A DNA stretch of 64,000 nucleotides. Origin: Sequoia sempervirens. Taxonomy: Eukaryota; Streptophyta; Pinopsida; Cupressales; Cupressaceae. The position numbers and the translations under genes are program-made. The notes under the pieces were generated by a model. That model had not been told where the DNA came from, searched no databases, and saw only the letters and a list, made by a program, of their open reading frames with translations. Of the stretch, positions 23,301 to 33,370 are shown in pieces (position 1 is the stretch's first letter; each line of letters opens with the position of its first letter). The stretch spans positions 494,706,320 to 494,770,319 of the forward strand of contig VDFB02270651.1 of assembly GCA_007258455.2 (NCBI GenBank), written 5' to 3'.

Positions 23301-24034
23301 CCAAATTCAAAAAATGTGATGTCATTTGAAAGCTATAGATGTTTTTCAATCATCCTATCAATCAGAACCTTAGTTGTAATTCAAATAAAAAATGAATAAT
23401 AATTATTTATTAAATTCAAAGTAAAGCATAATTTATATTGGTAGAAAGTTGAGAATATCCTTTAAAAACCCTTCTCATTTCATCAATTTTGGGTATAAAA
23501 AAAATTTGTCAACCACATATCCTACACATACCCATCATATCGCCACTTTTTGGCCCATCATGATCCTACACATACCTTCTCATGTCATCTAAAGAGGATT
23601 GCCACAAAGATAATTATTGATGTCAACTTCAAGGCTGATACAACTATCAATATCATGACTTAAATACAATTATCTTTTAATCACATCCATGTATTAGATG
23701 CACTACTTCACTGCACTACTCCATAAAAGATTGCCTTGCAAGTCTGCCACACTCTGCACACATAGAAGTCTATTTCACACATGTCCAAGTCTAACCCTCT
23801 TTGTACTAAATCATCTTAACATCATACCAATGAAAACTACCAACGATCAACAATAAACATAAAGAGCTGCAGAAGATCACAGTCAGAAGTTGGCAATAGA
23901 TCATCAGAATTACACATGAGCCTTGTCAGGTCAGGAAGATCATTGTTTTCACATCAATGGACTTAATTATCTTGAACTGTCCTTGGGGTAAAAGATAAAG
24001 CATGAAATACCTCCCCCTTATTGCACGCTACCTC
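20346..24034 (-). other. non-coding interior of the gag-only element
   Basis: This is where pol would be expected. The sequence is AT-rich, rich in short CACTG/CATTG/ATCAATG motifs, and has no frame with RT (YVDD), RNase H or integrase (HHCC, DDE) signatures in either direction. A 788-bp inverted-repeat insertion lies at 22,789-23,576. Confidence 0.6.
22789..23576. mobile_element. 788-bp terminal-inverted-repeat element (MITE-like)
   Basis: The left end GGTATGTGTAGGATCAT is repeated in reverse complement at the right end (ATGATCCTACACATACC), and the match continues as a gapped inverted repeat through GTGGCGATA on both sides. A second copy of CCTACACATACCC lies 55 bp inside the right end. The interior is AT-rich with two related segments (GTCTGACCACCCTAACCAC near 23,042; GTCTAACCACCTTAACTTGG near 23,212). 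No transposase and no convincing TSD were found, so superfamily is not assigned. Confidence 0.75.
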
Positions 24035-25506
24035 TCATGCAGTTGATGATGTCTTTTGAGTAACATGCATTGATGTAGATTTTTCATTTCCTAGATCTTG
24101 TTTTCTTCTCCATACTTGTATAAGCTTTTTATTTTCCTTACTCAAGGTATTCTTTTGATTTTGTTTGAACATGTAATCCCTAGATGGCTTCATCATTTTT
24201 TTCTTACACCATTGTGCTTTGTGCCCAAACATATTGCATCTATAACATAAAATATTGTATTCTAGAACAAAAGAAGAATAGTTTCTTCCAAACATTATGT
24301 GAGAACTTTTATTGACATTTTTTACATGATCATGTCTTTCATAGAACCAACAATTATTTGCTACATGACCAGCATTATGACAGTTATAACATATAATTCC
24401 ATTGTTTTGATTTGACATCTTATAAGCACTTTTATCCTTATTCCATCCAAAATCATTTCTAATATAAATCTTGCAATCTCTAGCTCTATGACCATAAGCA
24501 TGACATAAATAAAAATAGCCATGAAATTGAGTATAATTGTACCTAATAGAATGATTCTTCCTGATAGGTGGAGGCCATAAGTATTTATTGGTTTTTCTTC
24601 TTCAAACATCAACATCTTTCTCTTATGATTTCTTCTTGTCTTCACTTTCTGAAGCAGCAACATGTTGTCCTTGACTATTATTTTTCTTATCATCTTGAGT
24701 GGGTTCACTAGTTGATGCTTCCTTCTTCTCATTTGATCTTATAAAGCAATCATATAGATCTATTTTCTGCTTAGGGGTTTTCTAAACTTTGAGCTTTGTC
24801 CTATTTCATAACCTAAACCAAAGTAGTCCTTGTGAATCTTTTGAATTCTCAACATGCTATTTAATGCATCAGTACCTTTCTCAAATTTCTAAAACTTGAA
24901 TTTTTCAAGATCTTTCCTCAAGGTGACTATTTCACTTTCAAGCTTTTGGCATTCACTAGTCTTGATTTCAAAATCAGATTTTGTAAAATCAACAACCCTT
25001 TTAGCTTCTTCAATTTTAGTTTTTAGACAAATAATCAGTTTATTAGATTCATCAACCTAATTTCTTGCTTCTTCAAACTCTAAAGACACTTTTGCAAAAT
25101 CTGAACATACCTTGTCTTTGGAATCTTTTTCCTGTTGAAGTTTGTCTTTTAACTTCTGATTTTCTTTTCTGAGTTGCTTTATTATATCTAGAGCACACAA
25201 GATTTCACCTTCTAAATCAACTTCACACTCTTGTTTGTCATCTTCATCCACAAAGAAATATCTTTCTTGATCATCAATCTCAACAATAAAATCATCTTTT
25301 CTTTCATCAAGTTTTTGTTCATATATACTTACAATAAAGTCCTTTTTGTCAAAACTCCCAACTGTAAGACCATTCTTTTTATCATACTTTATATTCAACA
25401 TTCAGGAGAGACTCATGTAACAACTCATCACATGATTGACTGGGATTTTTTGTTCAACCTTTTGCTTGACTTCTTTCTTTTCTCTATTTCTTCTACACTT
25501 TCCCAT
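24035..25506 (-). pseudogene. gag-like protein with coiled coil and three zinc knuckles (broken)
   Basis: On the minus strand the first ATG after the PBS is at 25,504-25,506 (MGKCRRNREKKEVKQK). A long Glu/Lys-rich coiled coil follows (ILCALDIIKQLRKENQKLKD; CQKLESEIVTLRKDLEKF), then NSMLRIQKIHKDYFGLGYE, typical of Copia gag proteins. Knuckle 1 (FYLCHAYGHRARDC) has lost its first Cys. Knuckles 2 (CYNCHNAGHVANNC) and 3 (CYRCNMFGHKAQWC) are intact CX2CX4HX4C. Several stops and at least one frame change disrupt it. The usual N-terminal UBN2-type gag domain is not visible, so the protein is shorter than a standard Copia gag. Confidence 0.8.
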
Positions 25507-25560
25507 GGTACTCCACTATCAGGACCTGCCCAAGACTGTTAGACTTCTATAGGGAACCTA

Positions 25561-25573
25561 CACTCTGATACCA
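25561..25573 (-). promoter_or_regulatory. primer-binding site of the gag-only element
   Basis: Minus strand TGGTATCAGAGTG, next to the 5' LTR end, fits an initiator tRNA-Met primer. Confidence 0.8.
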
Positions 25574-25575
25574 CT

Positions 25576-27702
25576 TTCTAGAGTACAATACCACTAAGAG
25601 GGGGGGAGTGAATCAATGGTATACTAATTCAAGATGAATCTAATATAATCTTTCAAAAACTTTGAAACATAATAACTATGAGGATAAGCATACTCGGAAT
25701 CAAGAACTTTGATAATCATTATTAAATCAATACATCAACTCAAACCTTTAACAGGACTAACATGAATATCAAGTGAACTTCTATTGAAAATATATAGAGC
25801 ATCATATATGAACATCATGACACTTTTGCTGAATTAAGATAGGCATTATGAAAACCAAAGCTAATAGATCAACATCAAAGATGCACTAATACAATATTTA
25901 TGACAAACATTAAATCATGAACATAAGACTTAAGAGCAAGGAATGTCATCCTAAATAGTAATACATGATTGATATGTATTCATGCAAACCAAACAAATTA
26001 TAGACAAAATGTAAACATAACAGAATTTTTTATGAGTGGAAAACCCTCTTGGGGTAGAAAAACCACTTGTAAAATTGCCTCACTGGTAATACAAGCCTCA
26101 CTGGCTACAAAATTCCTCATTGGCAATACTATCTCACTTATAGATTTCAAATGCCTCATTGGCATACATACATCTGCCTCACTGGCATACTTTCCATTGT
26201 CTTACTAACCAGTCTCCAATAAAGGAAGAAACATAACTTCAGGGGGTTACCATGTTACTATATAATTCATCAAATGTATTACTTCTTCAACATACATAAA
26301 ACATCAATGAAAAATAACTCTTAACAGAGTATGAAACAATAGAGAATAATTTTTTGCTTTTTGTTCAACCAGACCCATTGAATGTCTTTAATATAGGATA
26401 TATAATGTTTTATGTCCTGAAAAAAATTGTCAACTTCATAACTACCTCATAGTTGCAAACTACTGGTGTACATTGACAAGTAAAATAATGATCACAATAA
26501 TCTATTATAACAAAATGACATTTCCATTTACCCATTGTCAAAAACAAAAACCTTTACCCACATGGCAAATGCAAACCACAGCCCCAAGAACCCATACAAG
26601 GGTTTCAACATATTAGGAAACATTAATCAAAGAAAAGAAATGTCCATTATCTCTTAACAAACATAAACACAATACTCAAGAAACCCTTAACAATAAACCA
26701 CAAAAATGAACTCTCAAATGAAAATAATATCACCTGAATAGTGCAGAAAAATGAAATATTTAAGACCAAAAACTAATTGTCAAGTTGAAGTTCACTGTTG
26801 CTTTGTCAAATCTCAAAGACCATCCTCATCATCACAACTGAATCTTGAGATACCTTGCATAAAACTGTAACCCTAAGTCAAGAGTAGCATGTTACAAAGT
26901 TTAACCTTACAAAATGAGCTTCCAAAAAACAAGCTTTCCACCATATACATCTCTTGACTGCCTATTTCGGTGTTCCCTAAAGAACCCAGTGAAAGCACAA
27001 TATGAAACAATGTCTTTTAACCTATATCATGACCCTGAAACTTACCAATCAAGTCAACTTTGTATTTATTCCTTTTGCATATGGAATTTAAATATAATGA
27101 AATCAATAATTTAAACCAAATGATGTCACATGTGCCCGCCAATACAAAGGTTTCGACCATGTGAAACGAAGAATGGTATAAACACTTATCCAATTCCATA
27201 TGATGTCGATAAAGATCAAGGAAATCACAACTATTCCAAGACAAGTGTAATAACGTTATTCCCATGGTTAAAAAAATAAGACATCAATTCCTATCACAAA
27301 ATAAGATATACTAGTCATCACATAATAGAGATAAATGTAAAGATGCTCATTGTACTCTAAATATATGTTCATGCCTAGATAACATATTAATCACTATCCA
27401 AAAAGCCATATATCTGAACCTGCAAATGATCACAACTTTAACTTCTTACCACAAATGCATGATGACAAACCATGATACAATATGTGATGTAATGAGCTTC
27501 AAAATCTTGTATGCCAAGCCAAGAAACCATCAATGAAGTGTGATAAACATGATTTTACATGAACCGAAATACAAAACCAATATCACTATGATGTGAACCA
27601 ACCAAGTATGCCAAGTGGAGATGCAATCAAGAATAACATACAATGCCAAATGCAAGCTTCCTTTTTGACATCAATGACAAAACCTTATGCCAAGGGTCAA
27701 CA
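25576..27702 (-). repeat. 5' LTR of the gag-only Copia-type element
   Basis: 2,127 bp, longer than its 2,087-bp partner partly because of extra CCTCA(C/T)TGGC units (26,075-26,190). Ends GGGTCAACA at 27,702 beside TSD AGAAG. Confidence 0.9.
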
Positions 27703-27707
27703 AGAAG

Positions 27708-28519
27708 AACTCAATTTTCTCAAGGAGGAGTTGAAGAAAGTGTTAACTCCTCACCACAACTAGAAGAATGAGAGAAAGGAGAACCCTTTTCTGATGATAA
27801 GGACATTGATCAAGGTTCCAATGGAGAAGGAGCCACCTCAAAGGAAGTCACTATTTAGGACTATTTGTAAGTGCCAAGGTAAGTTTTGTGAAGTTGTTAT
27901 AGATTCAAGTAGTACTAATAATCTAGTTGTTGAGATGGTAGAAAAACTAAACTTGAAGAGATTACCTCATCCTACACCATATAAAGTCTCATGGTTGAAT
28001 AAGGGACAACAAGTACTAGTCAATGAATAGTGTTGGATAGAATTTTAAATAGGAAGGTACAAAGACAAGGTTTTATGTGATATCATTCCTATGGATGTGT
28101 GGAATGTATTATTTGGTAGGTCTTGGAAATGTGATAGAAAAACAATGCATTATTGTAGAAAGAATGTCTATGTTTTGGAGAAGGATGGAGCTACCTATAC
28201 CTTAGCACATTTGAGGGAGGAAGATAAATACCAAAATTTTGGGTCAAGAGTGATGTTAGTGGATGAAAAAGAGTTTATAAAGACAATGGAAGAAGAAGAG
28301 ATAGGTTTTGCAGTGATGGTTAGACCTGGGACTATCATAATAGCAGTAAGAATTGATGAGTTTCCATGGGAGATTCAAGACATGTTGAAGGGTTATGGAA
28401 AAATAGTTGTAGAAGAAATTCCTAACACGTTGCCTCCAATAAGAGTTATTAGTCATCATATAGAATTTATACCAAGGGCTAGTCTACCAAACAAGGAAAC
28501 ATACAAGATGACACCCTAA
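27708..28519 (+). pseudogene. Gypsy-B gag end and aspartic protease (broken)
   Basis: The frame resumes after the nested element. The protease region includes CKCQGKFCEVVIDSSSTNNL (about 27,866-27,925), where the expected D-(S/T)-G active-site triad reads DSS, so the catalytic Gly is lost. It continues with LKRLPHPTPYKVSWLN, IGRYKDKVLCDIIPMDVW and LFGRSWKCDRKTMHY, characteristic of chromovirus proteases that cleave Gag-Pol. Stops lie near 28,028 and 28,045. Confidence 0.85.
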
Positions 28520-29232
28520 TAAAATGAAGAAATTAGAAAACAGGTACAAGAGTTTCTTGACAAAGGGTTAATCAAGAAGAGCCTTAGTCCTTGTGCAGTT
28601 CCAACTATTTTGGAACCTAATAAAGGAGGTGAGTGGAGAATGTGTACCAAATCCAAGGAAATAAACAAGATAACAATCAGATAGAGGTTTCCACTTCCAA
28701 GAATAGTGGACTTAAAGGATTGTTTAAGTGGGGAAAGTTACTTCTCAAAAATAGATCTCAAAAGTGGATACCATCAAATAAGGATCAGACAAGGAGATGA
28801 ATGGAAAATAATGTTGAAAAAAAATGAAGGCCTATATGAGTGGTTTGTTATATCATTTGGCCTTTATAACGCACCAGGCACCTTCATGAGGCTCATGAAT
28901 GAGGTCCTCAAAACATACATTGGTAAGTTTATTGTTGTTTATCTTGATGAACTATTGGTTTTCAATTCTAATAAAGAAAAGAAAACGTGTATCTCTTAAA
29001 TTTGGTATTGAGAAGGCTACAAGAGGAAAAATTATTGATCAATCTTAAAAAGTGTGAATTCCTGAAGACAGGACTATTGTATCTTGGTTTTGTGGTCTCC
29101 AAGGGAATTTTGAAGATGGATTCAAGAAAAGTGAAGGAAATATTGGAGTGGCCTAAACCTAGATCAATCACAGAGGTAAGAAGTTTCCATGGTCTTGCAA
29201 GTTTTTTATATGAAATTTATGAAAAAAAATAG
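28520..29232 (+). pseudogene. Gypsy-B reverse transcriptase (broken)
   Basis: RT copies element RNA into DNA. Motifs in order: EEIRKQVQEFLDKGLIKKS, PCAVPTILEPNKGGEWRMC, YFSKIDLKSGYHQIRI, FGLYNAPGTFMRLMN, then VVYLDELLVF near 28,935, where the catalytic YxDD has become YLDE. The next segment (YLGFVVSKGILKMD, WPKPRSITEVRSFHGLASF) lies in an overlapping frame after 28,987. Stops and a frame change confirm loss of function. Confidence 0.9.
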
Positions 29233-29339
29233 TCATATATGTGCACCTATCATAGACTCTATTAAAGGGGATAAGAAAAAGAAGTTAGTGTGGACTAAAC
29301 AATTTGATAAGAGTTTACAATATCTAAAAAAGAGAGTGA

Positions 29340-29640
29340 CCGAGTAGCCTATCTTGGCCTTACCTGACTTCAATAAGGTCTTTCAAATAGAATGTGATGC
29401 TAGTGGATGTGCAATAGGGGAAGTTTTAAGCCAAGATAATAAGCCAATAGCATATTTTAGTGAAAAACTAAATGATGCAAAGAAGAAGTACTCTTCATAT
29501 GACTTAGAGATGTATGAAATGGTTCAATCACTAAAAAATTGGAGACAATACCTTTTGCCTAAGGAGTTTGTGGTCTATACAGAAAATCATGCACTTTAAT
29601 TTATAAATAGCCAAGAAACACTGTCAAAGGTACATTAAGT
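29340..29640 (+). pseudogene. Gypsy-B RNase H (broken)
   Basis: Degrades RNA in the RNA:DNA hybrid. [58 protein letters not shown] and VYTENHAL are the usual order. The last normally reads TDH, so an active-site Asp is missing. A stop follows at about 29,600. Confidence 0.85.
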
Positions 29641-29702
29641 GGGTTGAGTTCCTACAAAACTTCACTTTCAAAATTAAACACAAGAAGGGGCAGAGTAAGA
29701 AG

Positions 29703-30980
29703 GTGGATGATGATTTAAGAAGAAGAGAACTAATGGTACAAGAAATTCAATTAAAAAGTGTTGGTATTGAAGCACTCAAAGATATGTATGAGAATGATGA
29801 AGATTTCAAAGAAGCCTATGAGGTTTGCAAGCAACCTATTAGCACTAACAGAGGGAAGTCATTAGAATACCTTATACAAGATGAATTATTGTTTAAAGGA
29901 TCACAAATTTGTGTTCCAAAATTTTCCATGAGGGAAAAAATTATCAAGGAGAAGCATTGTGGGAGTATTGTAGGTCATTTTGGACTTGACAAGAAATTAG
30001 AACAATTAAGGAGGAACAGACTTTTGGCCAAGGATGCAAATAGATGTAAGACAATTTGTGGATAGGTGTACTATATGTCAAATAGAAAAAAGGGAGCAGT
30101 ACTAATATAGGACTGTACCCCTTTACCCTTTCCCAATAGGCCTTTGGAATCCATCAGTATGGACTTTGTTATGGGATTACTAAAGACACAAAAAATTTGA
30201 TCAGTTTATGTAGCTATTGACAGGCTTTCCAAGATGGCTCACTTCATTCCTAGCAAAAGTACAAGTGATGCTTCATATGTTGTAGGTTTGTTCTTCAAAG
30301 AGGTTGTTCAACTTCATGGATTGCTATTGAGCATAATCTCTGATAGAGATAGCAAGTTTCTAAGAAACTTTTGGAGAACATTGTGGAGAAATCTTGGTAC
30401 AAATCTTAGTTTAACCTCAGCCTACCACCCTCAAACAAATGGCCAAATTGAGGTGGTCAGTAGGAGCCTAGGTAACCTACTAAGATTCCTTTCAAGGGAT
30501 CATCCTAAACAATGGGATCTTGTGTTACCCTAAGCATAATTTTCTAGTAATTACTCAGTGAATAGGAGCATTAGCAAGAGTCCATTTCAAGTGGTCTATG
30601 GCATGCAGCCAAGAGGAGTGTTTGAACTAAGAGACCTTAGTGGTATGGAGAAGCAAAGTAAAAAGGGTGAACAATTTGCAATTTCCATGCAAGAGATGCA
30701 TCAACAAGTGAAACAAAAACTCCAAGATAGTGTGGAAAAGTACAAACAAAAGGTAGATTTGAAGAGAATAGAGGTCAATTTTTAGGTTGGAGATCTTTTC
30801 TTAGCACATATCAGGAAGAAAAGGTTTACCAAAGGTGAATATACCAAGTTGAAGATGAATAAAATAGGTCCTTGTAGGGTTGTTAAGAAGTTTTCCAACA
30901 ATGCTTGTGAGATAAAATTTCCTAGTGGAGTAGGCATATCACCAATTTTCAATGTTGCTGACTTATACTCTTACATTTAT
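29703..30980 (+). pseudogene. Gypsy-B integrase (broken)
   Basis: Integrase inserts the cDNA. Recognisable parts are a degenerate HHCC zinc region (IIKEKHCGSIVGHFGLDKKL; then CTICQ-like near 30,070), the first catalytic Asp in SISMDFV (about 30,150), the second in SIISDRDSKFLRN (about 30,335), and the Glu in HPQTNGQIEVVSRS (about 30,430-30,470). A C-terminal GPCRVVKKFSNNACEIK segment follows near 30,870. Stops near 30,062, 30,105, 30,198, 30,530 and 30,783 interrupt it. The final part is displaced from its chromodomain by the 5S-derived insertion. Confidence 0.88.
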
Positions 30981-31526
30981 GGGATGTCATTATTATGATA
31001 TTGCTATCATGATTCAACCGTGTAGTTTCGAGTCAAACTCATTGACCCATGTTTCATGAGTAGTGGTTCAACAAGAACCCATCTCTCATGATATCGAATG
31101 GTCCACTTAGCACTCATTGCATCTAGGTGATGCTCACAGAGGTGAAGCACTGGTCCGTCCCGGGAGGTCACCCATCCCAGTACTGCCAGCTCAAGCGCGC
31201 TTAACCAGGAGTTTTCCAAGGTTAAGCCCGCTTGAGTTGTTACCCCATTTGCAAAACCTTCAGCAAGTGTTGTGCCTTATGAACCATTCATAATAGAGCC
31301 CCTTTAGCTCATCAATTGATAAGTAGGAGGTATTTTTCCACCGAGTCAAATTATGATATTGCTATCGATTCAACTGTAGTTTCGAGTCAAACTCATTGAC
31401 CCATGTTTCATGAGTAGTGGTTCAACAAGAACCCATCTCTCATGATATCGAATGGTCCACTTAGCACTCATTGCATCTAGGTGATGCTCACAGAGGTGAA
31501 GCACTGGTCCGTCCCGGGATGTCATT
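30981..31526 (-). mobile_element. 5S-rRNA-derived insertion, about 1.5 copies of a 358-bp unit
   Basis: GGGATGTCATT at 30,981-30,991 recurs at 31,516-31,526, flanking the insertion; the GGGA part may instead belong to the element. Inside, 30,992-31,165 is repeated at 31,350-31,519 (offset about 358). On the minus strand 31,213-31,141 matches the 3' 60% of plant 5S rRNA, including the internal promoter region (GTTAAGCGCGCTTGAG and GTACTGGGATGGGTGACC). Plant Cassandra-type TRIM elements and SINE3-type elements carry 5S-derived promoters, so either could be the source. No PBS, LTR ends or A-tail could be identified. Confidence 0.7.
31190..31236. repeat. 17-bp hairpin across the 5S A-box
   Basis: CTCAAGCGCGCTTAACC (31,190-31,206) and GGTTAAGCCCGCTTGAG (31,220-31,236) pair with one mismatch around a 13-nt loop. 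The outer arm is not part of normal 5S rRNA, so a duplicate of the A-box sits inverted beside it. Confidence 0.85.
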
Positions 31527-31775
31527 GCTGATGAAGGAGTGGGTATACATAATATATTAGTTGTTGATTGGATAGAGGACCTACCACACACCAAACCAAT
31601 AGAATTAGAGTGTATTCTTGACACCAAAGAGAGCAAGAAGACCAGAGGCAAGAAATACTTTCAGTATTTGGTAAAATGGAAGCAACTCCCATATGAGGAT
31701 GCCACATGGATGACAAAATTAGACATCATCAAGCATGGAAAAACTATTGCAGACCTCCTCTTAGGTGGAACTTGA
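31527..31775 (+). pseudogene. Gypsy-B chromodomain (end of integrase)
   Basis: In chromoviruses the chromodomain fused to integrase directs insertion to chromatin carrying particular histone marks. The open stretch reads PIELECILDTKESKKTRGKK, YFQYLVKWKQLPYEDATW and DIIKHGKTIADLL, with the aromatic and YLVKWK..EDATW features of the fold. It ends in a stop (TGA) after 31,772. It is intact within itself but separated from the integrase core by the 5S-derived insertion. Confidence 0.88.
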
Positions 31776-31789
31776 GTTTCATTTTTTAT

Positions 31790-31801
31790 CCCTTGGGAGT
31801 A
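31790..31801 (+). promoter_or_regulatory. Gypsy-B polypurine tract region
   Basis: CCCTTGGGAGTA directly precedes the 3' LTR start at 31,802. It is a weak purine run, probably mutated. Confidence 0.5.
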
Positions 31802-32378
31802 TGATGCAGGAGCATCACTCTGGTGATTTTTTTATGACTCATTTTGATGTTGAGTCCTATTTGATTTGGTGAAGGTCCTAGGGGGTCCATTGGGATCATT
31901 TCTAATGGTCTAGGTTTCCTAAATAGGCCTATAAATTCAAATTTTGATTTTCCTGTCAAAATGAAAATTTAAATTTCCTAGGTGATTTTGGCTTGTTGAA
32001 GGGTTGGGATTTGTTCCTTGGCCTTATTTTTAGGTTTTTTGAGTCCAATAAGGTATTGAAAGACCATGAAAGACCATGTAGGGTCTCTTTACATGTTTTA
32101 TTTTAAATTCTAGGTTGTGAAAAAGGGCATATTTTTCAAGTTTGATACAATAGACTTTAGGTTTTGAAGGAAAAGACACATATAATCAATTTGTAACTAC
32201 TTAGGATGATCGTTCACATTGAAGAAATGAGAAGGAATTGTTAGAGTAATAAGTTATTATGCTTAATTAATTACATCACATTGATTAATTAATTAAGTCA
32301 CTTATTCCTCTTTATTACTTAAGCTAAACTTAGGCACATTAATAATTAATTAATTATTAATTATTAAGTGTGCACACT

Positions 32379-32411
32379 AGGGTTTCATTTAGGGTTTCCC
32401 TTTTAGGGTTT
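32379..32411 (+). promoter_or_regulatory. telo-box cluster in the small element's LTR
   Basis: AGGGTTT occurs three times (32,379, 32,391, 32,405) and again in the other LTR (34,281, 34,293, 34,307). AAACCCTA-type telo-boxes are known plant promoter elements; a promoter role here is inferred. Confidence 0.45.
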
Positions 32412-32894
32412 CTTGATCTCCTTCATAAGGATTGATCACTTTGTAATATTTGATTCTCTTAATGCATTTTTACTGAGAGGTTTACAGAGCAACTTTTTGG
32501 TTCTTCATATCTTTTGCATGTGACAAGTATTCATCTTGCATGTAGGTGATCTTGAATTCTAACATGGTATCAGAGCTCCAGACCTGCAGCTGCTTGTTCG
32601 TGATCTGAAGATATGGCCTCTCTATGAGTTTCAAGTGCAAGGGTTTCCACAGGCATTTTTTCTGCAAGATCTGGGGGTAGCCATTTTTTTAGGACACTAT
32701 GGGCTCAAACAAACATCACCATCATGTTCATAGCGTCCCAAAACCCTAGAAACACCTGTCAAATCATCCATTTTGGTGCAAGTTCATCCGGGAGGCAAAA
32801 AAAATTTGTCTGGGAGCCCGTATGGCCTCCCAGCACGCAGATCGATGCAGAAATTTCAAAAAAAAATTAAAAATTGTAATTTTTGTTGAATATA

Positions 32895-33370
32895 GGAGTG
32901 CGGTCAGTTATGAGGAAATCGTCGTCGAGCGGCCACCCGACGCCCACCCAGCAGCCACCGCCACTGGTGGCTCCCCTCACTCCATCGCCGCTATCTCTCC
33001 AGCCTTCCAGTGCTTGCAGCAACTCGCCACCAGCACCCTCTGCCACTCTGCCTCAGCCCCCACGGGCCCCTTCTTGAAGGTTTCAGTCGTATTGGGGATC
33101 GATCCCCTCTCTCCAGCCCCCATGGGCTTATGTGCACTGCGTTCGGTCCTATGGAGAACCAGAGCTGTCGGATCCTTAGCCCCCAGCAGCTCGCCCAGCC
33201 CTCTAGCGGTCATATTGATGACCAGGGGCCGAATTTTTCTTTTGCAGGGGGCCGATTTTTTTCCCTAATAGCCAAACGGCCATCAATTTTAAGCTCGTGA
33301 ACTTCTGACATCAGCATGACGTCAGCGTACGGCTGGCCCTCATATGCCCCCTCCTAACCCCAGTTTTCCC
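32895..33370 (+). other. GC-rich cargo segment inside the small LTR element
   Basis: This segment is strikingly richer in C and G than anything else in the window. Several overlapping frames are open as a consequence; the longest starts at ATG 32,822 and gives 148 codons, rich in Pro, Ala and Ser. None resembles a known domain, and open frames in several phases argue against taking any one as coding. It could be a captured host-gene piece or an evolved non-coding leader. Confidence 0.5.

Larger units (their letters stand above)
18241..27702 (-). mobile_element. Copia-type LTR element with gag but no pol (TR-GAG-like)
   Basis: The LTRs are 18,241-20,327 (3') and 25,576-27,702 (5'), with perfect flanking duplications AGAAG at 18,236-18,240 and 27,703-27,707. 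On the minus strand they start TGTTGACCC; the 3' LTR ends ATTCACCCCCC..GCACTCCAACA. The PBS reads TGGTATCAGAGTG and the PPT CCAAAGGGGGAGTT. The only coding region found is a gag-like frame (24,035-25,506). The remaining interior, about 3.6 kb including a 788-bp insertion, shows no RT, RNase H or integrase motif. Such gag-only elements have to use polymerase from autonomous relatives. It sits in the Gypsy-B gag-pol junction. Confidence 0.9.

Noticed and set aside
31141..31213. Possible functional 5S rRNA gene
   Set aside because: Only the 3' part matches; the 5' 40% and the T-run terminator are missing.
31370..31520. Hammerhead-ribozyme-like string (TCAATGAG..CTCGAAAC) on the minus strand of the 5S element, which would suggest a retrozyme
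   Set aside because: The conserved CTGATGA core is not present, stem II does not pair properly and no stem III was found.
32822..33300. 148-, 96- and 78-codon ORFs in the GC-rich segment
   Set aside because: Open in several phases and on both strands because of base composition; no domain, and no basis for choosing one.
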